Assembly (NCBI GenBank): GCA_945873875.1
Contig: CAMCER010000006.1
Location: 1-11,513 of the forward strand
Length of the DNA: 11,513 bases
Origin: an uncultured Clostridia bacterium
GTDB lineage: Bacteria > Bacillota_A > Clostridia > Peptostreptococcales > Anaerovoracaceae
Direction of reading: 5' to 3'
Positions 1-5,668 of this stretch are shown one piece after another. Under the pieces are notes generated by a model. It had not been told where the DNA came from, did no database searches, and saw only the letters and a program-made list of their open reading frames with translations. Made by a program: the position numbers and the translations under genes. Position 1 is the first letter of the stretch; each line of letters starts with the position of its first letter.

Positions 1-285
1 CCTTTGTATTTTGAAGCTCTGGTAAGGAGTAGGCAGACTGCGCCTATGAAGGGGCTGAGTCTCTGGGCCCGCAGGGAGAACATGCTGGGGGCCGTCAGTG
101 TGAAGAAGGACGCGGCAGGGATGATCAGAGGGAAGACCATAGCTCTGATCGATGATATAATGACTACGGGGAGCACCCTGAGCGAGTGCGCCCGTGTCCT
201 TAAAGAAGCCGGCGCGGGAAGGATCATAGCAGTGACCTTCGCTTCCGGCGGCGATATGGGAGTATATGAAAGGGAAGAAAAATGA
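1..285 (+). CDS. comFC: ComFC-like phosphoribosyltransferase-domain protein, 3' end only
   Basis: This is the C-terminal 94 residues or so of a gene that begins before the window. It carries the PRPP-binding loop of type I phosphoribosyltransferases (IALIDDIMTTGST: two acidic residues then TTGST), preceded by the Q-T...R-x-x-N pattern typical of ComFC/GntX proteins (RSRQTAPMKG..RREN). In naturally competent Bacillota, ComFC works with the ComFA helicase in DNA uptake. It is also widely kept in species not known to be competent, where its role is unclear. Its stop codon overlaps the start of the next gene (ATGA, 282-285), so the two are probably translationally coupled. The missing 5' part should hold a zinc-finger-like N-terminus, which I cannot see. 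A generic phosphoribosyltransferase is the alternative, but the gene neighbourhood with hpf favours ComFC. Confidence 0.82.
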   Translation, partial: PLYFEALVRSRQTAPMKGLSLWARRENMLGAVSVKKDAAGMIRGKTIALIDDIMTTGSTLSECARVLKEAGAGRIIAVTFASGGDMGVYEREEK

Positions 286-1103
286 AAAAGTACCTTGCGC
301 CCGTCATAATGTTTCTGGTATTTGAGACTATGGCGGTCACTCTGTGGTTAGCGAAGGGCGAGATCTTTTATCTGTTCAATTTCACCTACATAGGAAGCTG
401 CATCGCGGCAGGCCTGGTCATGTTCATAAAAGAAAAACCCTATGCCAGAAGGTTCATCCAGCTGGCAGTGGGATGCTACATGCTGATATATCTGGGACTT
501 ATCCGCGGTGAGAACATGCAGATAGAAGGATTCTGGTATTATCTCTCTCTGGGCGTCTTCGAGGCGGCAGTGATACATTATGCCGTCGCCAAGATCTTCG
601 GACCGCTGCTCTTTTCCAGAGGATGGTGCGGCTACGCATGCTGGACGGCAATGATCCTGGACCTGCTGCCGTATAAAAGGCCGGCGGGATCAAGGAAAAA
701 GGCTGGATGGGTAAGATATATCGTGTTTGTCCTTTCCCTTACTCTGGTAGCAGGACTGGTCATCGGAGGAGTCGCTCACATGGAAAGGATAATGTTCTGG
801 CTCTTTATCGGCGGGAACATCCTTTATTACGCAGTCGGGATCATTCTGGCTTTCGCCCTGAAGGATAACCGCGCTTTCTGCAAATACGTCTGCCCGGTAT
901 CGGTGCTCATGAAGCCTGCAAGCTATCTGGCTCTTGCCAGGATCCACTGCGACGAGGAAAAATGCGTCAGCTGCGGCAGGTGCCTGAAAGCCTGCCCCAT
1001 GAACGTGGAAGTAAACAGGGAAAGCAGGAAGAGAAAGAACGCTACAGAGTGCATACTCTGCTATGAATGTGTAAAAGAGTGTCCTGTGAAAGCGCTGAAA
1101 TAG
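282..1103 (+). CDS. Membrane-bound 4Fe-4S ferredoxin-type protein (NapH/CcoG-like)
   Basis: A 273-residue protein predicted to carry electrons at the membrane. About six hydrophobic segments are visible (roughly residues 5-25, 28-50, 58-74, 84-110, 145-165 and 171-193). The soluble C-terminus has two classical 4Fe-4S motifs, CxxCxxCxxxCP: Cys228/231/234/238 and Cys257/260/263/267. Two further conserved pairs are the GWCGYACW motif (Cys116, Cys120) and CKYVCP (Cys200, Cys204), the layout seen in the NapH/NosR/CcoG family of polyferredoxin membrane proteins. The partner and the direction of electron flow cannot be told from sequence, and no nap, nos or cco genes are present here, so I give no gene symbol. 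The start at 282 is preceded by AAAGGGAAG (269-277) and overlaps the comFC stop by 4 bases. No terminator hairpin is seen after its stop; the promoter of the RNA gene begins 10 bases later. Confidence 0.85.
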   Translation: MKKYLAPVIMFLVFETMAVTLWLAKGEIFYLFNFTYIGSCIAAGLVMFIKEKPYARRFIQLAVGCYMLIYLGLIRGENMQIEGFWYYLSLGVFEAAVIHYAVAKIFGPLLFSRGWCGYACWTAMILDLLPYKRPAGSRKKAGWVRYIVFVLSLTLVAGLVIGGVAHMERIMFWLFIGGNILYYAVGIILAFALKDNRAFCKYVCPVSVLMKPASYLALARIHCDEEKCVSCGRCLKACPMNVEVNRESRKRKNATECILCYECVKECPVKALK

Positions 1104-1113
1104 CGGGGCGCGT

Positions 1114-1144
1114 TTGACAGGACGCATGTAAAGTGGTATTTAAT
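1114..1144 (+). promoter_or_regulatory. Promoter for the structured RNA gene
   Basis: A perfect -35 hexamer TTGACA lies at 1114-1119. Two -10 candidates follow: TATTTA at 1137-1142 with a 17-base spacer, or TTTAAT at 1139-1144 (5 of 6 matches to TATAAT) with a 19-base spacer. Either would start transcription near 1150, just before the A-run that opens the terminal helix of the RNA. The promoter starts only 10 bases after the upstream stop codon, so the RNA has its own start, though read-through from upstream is also possible. Confidence 0.65.
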
Positions 1145-1149
1145 TATCT

Positions 1150-1353
1150 GTGAAAAAACAGTATCTGATGAGTCTTCGGGTCTGTGGTTGAAAGGCCAGG
1201 CCAGCTGCGGGCGAAAGGTCCCACGTAAGCTGATCCGCAAGGGCGGCAGTGATCATGGCGCAGTTTAGAAGTAAGTCCTCGGAGAAACTCCGGTCAAGGC
1301 AGGTGTGGGGGCAAAGACCAGGTCAGCCGAAGATTCATCAGGTGCTGTTTTTT
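1150..1353 (+). ncRNA. Structured noncoding RNA, probable raiA-motif RNA
   Basis: About 200 nt with strong secondary structure and no convincing protein. A 27-bp unbroken terminal helix pairs 1153-1179 with 1327-1353, with only three G-U wobbles (1162/1344, 1164/1342, 1172/1334). It is extended by 1182-1184 with 1324-1326 and 1185-1189 with 1316-1320. Inside I can draw a helix 1204-1209 with 1259-1264, a hairpin 1230-1249 (CUG/CAG plus CCGC/GCGG, loop AAGG), a hairpin 1279-1293 (loop AAA), and CCCAC 1220-1224 pairing with GUGGG 1305-1309, which would make a pseudoknot. The U-run at 1348-1353 closes the helix and can serve as the terminator. The raiA-motif RNA is known as a roughly 200-nt structured RNA that usually sits between comFC and raiA (hpf) in Bacillota and Actinomycetota and has been linked to sporulation and aggregation in Clostridium acetobutylicum. 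Size, complex fold and location all match, although a symporter gene lies between it and hpf. The family name rests on context and structure, not a covariance search. 6S RNA is the main alternative. Confidence 0.75.
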
Positions 1354-1382
1354 ACATATTTTTACAGCGGGTTGACAGAAAA

Positions 1383-1411
1383 TAGACAAAAGCGCATTTT
1401 TATAGTAAAAT
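1383..1411 (+). promoter_or_regulatory. Promoter for the amino acid symporter gene
   Basis: TAGACA (1383-1388, 5 of 6 matches to the -35 consensus) and TAAAAT (1406-1411, 5 of 6 matches to the -10) are separated by 17 bases. This predicts a transcript starting near 1418 with a leader of about 75 nt. A perfect TTGACA at 1372-1377 lies further upstream but has no -10 at a usable distance. Confidence 0.6.
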
Positions 1412-1427
1412 ATATAGGCATTTATAT

Positions 1428-1448
1428 CCCTGCGTGAAAAATGCAGGG
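1428..1448 (+). other. Leader hairpin upstream of the symporter gene
   Basis: CCCTGCGT (1428-1435) pairs with ATGCAGGG (1441-1448) to give an 8-bp stem with one G-U pair and a 5-nt A-rich loop. It lies just inside the predicted 5' leader. A T-run (1470-1477) follows about 20 bases later, too far for a standard terminator with this hairpin. Its role is unknown; it could stabilise the mRNA 5' end or be part of an attenuator. Confidence 0.4.
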
Positions 1449-1494
1449 AATACTGGTTATTTGGAAGTGATTTTTTTCAAGGGAGGGAAAGACT

Positions 1495-2925
1495 ATGCAA
1501 GCAATTGACAATGTGGTCAACTTGATAAGCGGCGTCCTGTATCAGCCATGGTTCATCCCGCTTCTCCTGATAGCAGGTGGTATCTACTTTACCATCAGAA
1601 CAAGATTCATGCAGGCAAGACTGTTCGGGGAATGCTTCAGGGTAGTATCGGAAAAACCAAAGACGGAAAACGGTATATCTTCATTCGGAGCGCTGATGGT
1701 ATCGACGGCCTCGCGTGTAGGTACAGGAAACATAATCGGTGTCTGCACAGCTATAATCCTGGGAGGTCCGGGAGCTATCTTCTGGATGTGGATCACAGCT
1801 ATCCTGGGCGGAGCTACAGCGTTTATCGAGTCAACACTGGCTCAGATCTACAAGAAAAAGAATCCGGACGGATCAAGTTACGGCGGTCCTGCATTCTACA
1901 TGCATCAGGCACTCAACGCCAGATGGCTGGGTATCATTTTCTCGATACTGATCATATTCACATATGCAGTCGGATACAACATGCTGGCTTCATTCAACCT
2001 GCAGTCAACATTCGCTGCTTTCAGTTTCTATAACGAAAGCACCACACCGATCGTCATAGGCATCATCCTGGCTGTGCTCTTCGGGATCATCATACTCGGA
2101 GGCGGCAAGAGACTGGTGAAAGTCACAGGACTTCTGGTTCCTGTAATGGGCGTTCTGTACGTTCTAGTTTCGATCATCGTTCTCATAATGAACGCTGGAA
2201 ATCTGGGACACATGTTCGCAAACATCTTCGAGGGAGCTTTCGATTTCAAGGCTATCTTCGGAGGTTTCGCAGGATCATGCATCATGTGGGGACTCAAGAG
2301 AGGCCTTTACTCCAATGAGGCTGGTATGGGTTCTGCGCCTAACGCAGCAGCGACAGCTGATGTTTCACACCCTGCAAAACAGGGACTGGTACAGATGCTT
2401 TCAGTATTCCTGGATACACTGCTTATCTGTACAGCTACAGCGTTCATGTGCATGAGCACTAATGTTCCTCTCGCAAAATTCAATAACGGGGACGGAACAG
2501 CTGACGCTGCAGGATATGTACAGGAATCTTTAGGTTCGACTCTGGGACACTTCGGACCTATATTCATCGCAGTTGCCATGTCACTGTTCGCTTTCACTAC
2601 ACTGATAGGCAACTACTCATACTGCGAAGGCTGTCTCAAGTTCATAATCAAGAAAGAGCCGGGTCCGGGACTTCTTCTGGTATTCAGACTGTGCGCAGCA
2701 GTACTGGTATTCGTAGGCGCTATCGCTACAGCAGGACTCGTTTGGGATACTGCTGACCTGGCACAGGGACTCATGGTAGTGACCAACGTACCGTCGATCC
2801 TGATACTGGGCGGAGTCGCCGTCAAGTGTCTGAAGGATTATCAGAAACAGAAGAAAGAAGGAAAGGATCCTCAATTCAAGGCTGCAGACATCGACCTGAA
2901 GCAGGATACAGACTTCTGGAAATAG
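1495..2925 (+). CDS. Alanine/glycine:cation symporter, AGCS family
   Basis: A 476-residue integral membrane transporter expected to import alanine or glycine with Na+ or H+. The family hallmark is clear near residues 62-107: SFGALMVSTASRVGTGNI then GGPGAIFWMWITAILG. It is followed by NPDGSSYGGPAFYM (residues 123-136) and the GLKRGLYSNEAGMGSAPNAA stretch (266-285), both strongly conserved in AgcS/DagA/AlsT proteins. About ten or eleven hydrophobic helices are visible and the length is normal. The start is set by AAGGGAGGG (1479-1487) ahead of ATG 1495. The gene stands alone: own promoter upstream, strong terminator downstream. It separates the structured RNA from hpf, which is unusual if that RNA is the raiA motif. 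Substrate choice (alanine, glycine, or another small amino acid) cannot be decided here. Confidence 0.93.
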   Translation: MQAIDNVVNLISGVLYQPWFIPLLLIAGGIYFTIRTRFMQARLFGECFRVVSEKPKTENGISSFGALMVSTASRVGTGNIIGVCTAIILGGPGAIFWMWITAILGGATAFIESTLAQIYKKKNPDGSSYGGPAFYMHQALNARWLGIIFSILIIFTYAVGYNMLASFNLQSTFAAFSFYNESTTPIVIGIILAVLFGIIILGGGKRLVKVTGLLVPVMGVLYVLVSIIVLIMNAGNLGHMFANIFEGAFDFKAIFGGFAGSCIMWGLKRGLYSNEAGMGSAPNAAATADVSHPAKQGLVQMLSVFLDTLLICTATAFMCMSTNVPLAKFNNGDGTADAAGYVQESLGSTLGHFGPIFIAVAMSLFAFTTLIGNYSYCEGCLKFIIKKEPGPGLLLVFRLCAAVLVFVGAIATAGLVWDTADLAQGLMVVTNVPSILILGGVAVKCLKDYQKQKKEGKDPQFKAADIDLKQDTDFWK

Positions 2926-2956
2926 GAAATTTCTGCGGATAAAATCAACTTGCATG

Positions 2957-2992
2957 CTGCCGTGCTAATCTGTTTTTAGCGCGGCAGTTTTT
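2957..2992 (+). terminator. Rho-independent terminator after the symporter gene
   Basis: A 12-bp stem pairs CTGCCGTGCTAA (2957-2968) with TTAGCGCGGCAG (2976-2987), with one G-U pair and a 7-nt loop, followed directly by five T residues. It begins 31 bases after the stop codon and insulates hpf from symporter transcription. Confidence 0.92.
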
Positions 2993-3054
2993 CATTTGTC
3001 CATAAAATATATGGGAAAACATGTAAAACTAATGAGTGCCTCCGGCTTTTTCTG

Positions 3055-3063
3055 TGGTATAAT
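3055..3063 (+). promoter_or_regulatory. Extended -10 promoter for hpf
   Basis: TGGTATAAT combines the extended -10 TG dinucleotide with a perfect TATAAT (3058-3063). No good -35 box is found 16-18 bases upstream (AGTGCC or similar), as is common for extended -10 promoters. Transcription would begin near 3070, giving a leader of about 50 nt. I see no clear SigB- or SigH-type promoter, although hpf is under such control in Bacillus subtilis. Confidence 0.6.
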
Positions 3064-3119
3064 AAAGTCAGACAACTGAATATAGACGGTAATGTTAGCA
3101 GGCGAACAGGAGGTGCCTT

Positions 3120-3650
3120 ATGAAGGTAGATATAACCACCAAAAACTTTAATGCCAGCGATGAGCTTAAGAAAACTGTCGAAAAGAAATTCAACAAACTA
3201 GACAAGTATTTTTCGGACGACACACCAGCAAATGTGAAATTCAGGACAGAAGGCGGCAGCAAGTATAAAGTTGAGGCTACCATCAGCACAAAGGGAACGA
3301 TCTTCAGGGCAGAAGATGTTTCCAACGATCCTTATGAAGGTATCGACAAGGTCACAGAGAGACTTTCCCGTCAGATGTCAAAGTTCAAGACCAAGCTGCA
3401 GAAGAAGCACAAGGACAACAAGACAGTGAACTTTGCAGAACTGCCTGACGTAGAGGAAGCGCAGGAGGAGATCGAAGTCGTAAAGAGAAAGAAGTTCTCA
3501 CTCCAGCCCATGACTGTAGAAGAAGCTATCATGCAGATGGAACTTCTGGAGCACAATTTCTTCGTGTTCCTCAATCTGGAAACAGACAGTGTAGCTGTCG
3601 TATATAAGAGAATGAACAACAGCTACGGAGTCCTTGAGCCCGTTTACTGA
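3120..3650 (+). CDS. hpf: Ribosome hibernation promoting factor, long form (HPF/RaiA)
   Basis: A 176-residue ribosome-binding protein that, in related bacteria, pairs 70S ribosomes into inactive 100S dimers in stationary phase or stress. The N-terminal S30AE domain (about residues 1-100, starting MKVDITTKNF and containing the basic RQMSKFKTKLQKK stretch) binds in the decoding region of the small subunit. An acidic linker (about 104-120) leads to the C-terminal dimerisation domain (about 121-176), recognised by KRKKFSLQPMTVEEAIMQME and the LLEHNFFVFLN...VVYKR..SYGVLEP pattern. The C-terminal domain marks the long HPF of Gram-positives, as opposed to short HPF or YfiA. AGGAGGTG at 3108-3115 fixes the start. 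The gene has its own promoter and terminator. The older name raiA is the source of the name of the structured RNA found upstream. Confidence 0.96.
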   Translation: MKVDITTKNFNASDELKKTVEKKFNKLDKYFSDDTPANVKFRTEGGSKYKVEATISTKGTIFRAEDVSNDPYEGIDKVTERLSRQMSKFKTKLQKKHKDNKTVNFAELPDVEEAQEEIEVVKRKKFSLQPMTVEEAIMQMELLEHNFFVFLNLETDSVAVVYKRMNNSYGVLEPVY

Positions 3651-3660
3651 TAACAGAAAC

Positions 3661-3694
3661 AGCGGCAGTGAGTCATCTCACTGCTGCTTTTTTT
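3661..3694 (+). terminator. Rho-independent terminator after hpf
   Basis: A 12-bp stem pairs 3661-3672 with 3677-3688 (one G-U pair) around the 4-nt loop TCAT, with a run of seven T residues at 3688-3694. It starts 10 bases after the hpf stop and separates hpf from the cdaA operon. Confidence 0.93.
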
Positions 3695-3778
3695 ATACTT
3701 TCATTCCCGCACGGGAGGCCGAAAGAGGGAAGGAGGCGGCGGAGAGGCGTGTTTTTACACATTTGTCCTGCTCATGCC

Positions 3779-3807
3779 TTGCAAACAGTGCATATTTTAT
3801 GTAAAAT
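3779..3807 (+). promoter_or_regulatory. Promoter of the cdaA-cdaR-glmM-glmS-ahcY unit
   Basis: TTGCAA (3779-3784) and TAAAAT (3802-3807) are separated by exactly 17 bases, each close to the sigma-70/SigA consensus. Transcription would start near 3814, leaving about 77 nt of leader before cdaA. No comparable promoter was noticed in the short gaps between the following four genes, so this is the likely main promoter for all five. Confidence 0.65.
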
Positions 3808-3890
3808 AAGCCAAGGGGCAGTGCATGCACGCTGGGATAAGAGACTGGCGGATATGTGCTGAAAAGAGACACTTCACTAAAGGGGAACAA

Positions 3891-4742
3891 ATGCAGAAGT
3901 TTTTTGAGAACGTTTTTTCTGATATCGGGATCAACGATATTGTCGATATTATCATAGTTGCGTTTCTCGTATATAAACTTATCGGGTTTATCAGGGAGAG
4001 CCGCGCAGAGCAGCTGGTAAAAGGCCTGCTCCTTCTTGTGCTGCTTACTTTCCTGGCGGATAAACTGGATCTTTACACGCTTCACTGGATACTCAACGGG
4101 GTGCTGACCTTAGGCGTCTTCGCCCTTGTGGTGGTGTTCCAGCCGGAACTGAGGCGGGGACTTGAATACGTAGGGCGTAATAAATTCCTGAAGGGAACTT
4201 TCGGGAAACTGGACAAAGATAAAAGCAAACATATAGTTTCCGAGTTTGTCAAGGCAGTTGAAGACTTCTCGGAGACCAGGACCGGAGCACTCATCATCAT
4301 TGAAAGACAGACTGCGCTGACGGATATAGCGGAGACCGGGACCCAGCTTGACGCGGAGATCTCGGCTGAGCTTTTAGGCAATCTGTTCTATGAAGGATCA
4401 CCTCTTCACGACGGAGCGGTGATAATAAGGGGCGACAGGATCCTGGCGGCCGGCTGCGTGCTGCCGCTTACAGCCAACAAGAACATAAGCAAGAATCTGG
4501 GCACCAGACACCGGGCCGGCATAGGCATCACGGAGAATTCTGACGCCATAACATATATCGTCTCAGAGGAGACGGGCATAATCTCCATGGCAGAAGACGG
4601 CGAACTCACCAGATTCATGGATATAAAGAACGTGGAAAAGAACCTGCTGAAGCTGTATCTGGATCCGGCCGGATCCGCATCATCAGGAATATCATCCTTC
4701 TTTGACAGGTTCAGGAAGAAAGGAGACGGCGATGCTGAATAA
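3891..4742 (+). CDS. cdaA: Diadenylate cyclase CdaA (DacA)
   Basis: A 283-residue membrane enzyme that condenses two ATP into cyclic di-AMP, the second messenger controlling potassium and osmolyte balance and wall homeostasis. Three hydrophobic segments lie near residues 17-34, 44-57 and 70-84, followed by the cytoplasmic DAC domain. Its catalytic motifs are intact: LHDGAVII (DGA at 174-176) and GTRHRAGIG (204-212). I chose ATG 3891 over an upstream in-frame ATG at 3825 because AAAGGGG (3879-3885) precedes it, the 22 extra residues are not hydrophobic, and family members begin just before the first helix. It overlaps cdaR by 11 bases. Its position before cdaR and glmM is the conserved arrangement in Bacillota, where CdaR and GlmM bind and modulate this cyclase. 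Confidence 0.96.
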   Translation: MQKFFENVFSDIGINDIVDIIIVAFLVYKLIGFIRESRAEQLVKGLLLLVLLTFLADKLDLYTLHWILNGVLTLGVFALVVVFQPELRRGLEYVGRNKFLKGTFGKLDKDKSKHIVSEFVKAVEDFSETRTGALIIIERQTALTDIAETGTQLDAEISAELLGNLFYEGSPLHDGAVIIRGDRILAAGCVLPLTANKNISKNLGTRHRAGIGITENSDAITYIVSEETGIISMAEDGELTRFMDIKNVEKNLLKLYLDPAGSASSGISSFFDRFRKKGDGDAE

Positions 4743-5643
4743 TAAAACTGCAGTCAAGATCCTTTCTGTTCTCATAGCCATCATCCTGTGGGCATATGTC
4801 ATGGGAGAGGTCACTCCCACCAGCAGCCAGACACTGAAGGATGTGAAGGTGAACGTGGTCAACGAGGAAGTGCTCAATGAAGAGGGGCTTGCCCTTTCAG
4901 GCAGTACGGACTACAGAGTGAACGTGACGCTGGAAGGCAAGAGGTCCATTGTCAAGAACGTTGAAAAAGACGAGCTTGACGTCACCGCCGACGTGCAGGG
5001 ATACAAGAGGGGCACACACTATGTGGAAGTCCGTGTAGAGCCTCCTGAAGACGTGAAAGTGACAGACATCAAGGACAGCAAGATAAAGATAAAAGTCGAA
5101 AAACTTGTTTCCGTGAAGAAGAAAGTGAACATAGTCCTTACGGGAAACAGCTCAGGCGCGGAGCTGAAAGGCCAGACATCCTCGCCGGAGACCGTTGAGG
5201 TAAGCGGCGCCAGAACTGACGTGGATAAAGTGCGCCATGTCAACGCGCCGGTATCAGCCAAAGCTCTGGAAAAGGGGAACGGCGCAGCGGAAGTGTCGCT
5301 GGTGGCTGTGGACGGTTCCGGAGACGAAGTGAAAACTGTGGATCTTTCAACGGACAGAGCATCCATACAGGGCACAGTCATGAAGACTAAAAGCGTGCCT
5401 CTGAAAGTGAAAATAAAAGGAGAATCCTCCAACAAATACGATATCAGCATCGATATCCCGGAGGAAGTAACCATAAAAGGAACATCAGACGATATTGACA
5501 AGGTCAGTGAGATCAGGGCCAAAGCCATTGATGTAAGCGATGTGACTTCAACGACCAAGTTCAAGCTTGAGCTGAGCGTGCCTGATAATGCAGAAGTGAC
5601 CACCGATGCAGATGAGCTGGTAGCAGTGGTGACAGTAAACTGA
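4732..5643 (+). CDS. cdaR: YbbR-domain protein, CdaA regulator CdaR
   Basis: A 303-residue protein with one N-terminal membrane anchor (about residues 7-24, ILSVLIAIILWAYVMG) and an extracytoplasmic part made of about three YbbR-type beta-rich repeats (roughly 34-123, 125-215 and 218-303). The repeat unit is easiest to see in PETVEVSGARTDVDKV (152-167) and PEEVTIKGTSDDIDKV (243-258). In Bacillota, CdaR contacts CdaA through its membrane part and changes c-di-AMP output. ATG 4732 is chosen over an in-frame ATG at 4702 because GAAAGGAG lies just ahead and the hydrophobic anchor then starts near the N-terminus. It overlaps the end of cdaA by 11 bases, indicating translational coupling. Confidence 0.92.
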   Translation: MLNNKTAVKILSVLIAIILWAYVMGEVTPTSSQTLKDVKVNVVNEEVLNEEGLALSGSTDYRVNVTLEGKRSIVKNVEKDELDVTADVQGYKRGTHYVEVRVEPPEDVKVTDIKDSKIKIKVEKLVSVKKKVNIVLTGNSSGAELKGQTSSPETVEVSGARTDVDKVRHVNAPVSAKALEKGNGAAEVSLVAVDGSGDEVKTVDLSTDRASIQGTVMKTKSVPLKVKIKGESSNKYDISIDIPEEVTIKGTSDDIDKVSEIRAKAIDVSDVTSTTKFKLELSVPDNAEVTTDADELVAVVTVN

Positions 5644-5668
5644 CTGACCTGAAGGAAAAGGGGTTCGT

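Noticed and set aside
1150..1353. 6S RNA as the identity of the structured RNA
   Set aside because: 6S RNA is one long rod with a central bubble. Here the inside looks multi-branched with a possible pseudoknot, and the comFC/hpf setting fits raiA-motif RNA. Not fully excluded without a covariance search.
1372..1377. Perfect TTGACA as -35 box for the symporter gene
   Set aside because: The only good -10 boxes lie 23 or more bases downstream; TAGACA at 1383-1388 has the right 17-base spacing to TAAAAT.
1249..1437. Open frame of 62 codons inside the comFC-hpf gap
   Set aside because: It overlaps the 3' half of the structured RNA and the symporter promoter, has no good ribosome binding site, and its peptide looks random; the helices explain this sequence better.
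1354..1494. Glycine riboswitch before the alanine/glycine symporter
   Set aside because: The space left after the RNA's terminal helix is too short for a glycine riboswitch once the promoter is placed, and I see no matching conserved core.
3695..3778. Purine-rich stretch after the hpf terminator as a small gene or RNA
   Set aside because: Only very short hairpins can be drawn and no promoter or terminator encloses it; it is most likely spacer before the cdaA promoter.
3825..3890. 22-residue N-terminal extension of CdaA
   Set aside because: No ribosome binding site precedes ATG 3825, while AAAGGGG sits properly before ATG 3891 and the protein then begins like other CdaA proteins.
5019..5603. 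194-codon open frame on the minus strand within cdaR
   Set aside because: It is antisense to a well-supported gene, its Ser/Thr-rich product is what reverse reading of such codons gives, and there is no start signal.
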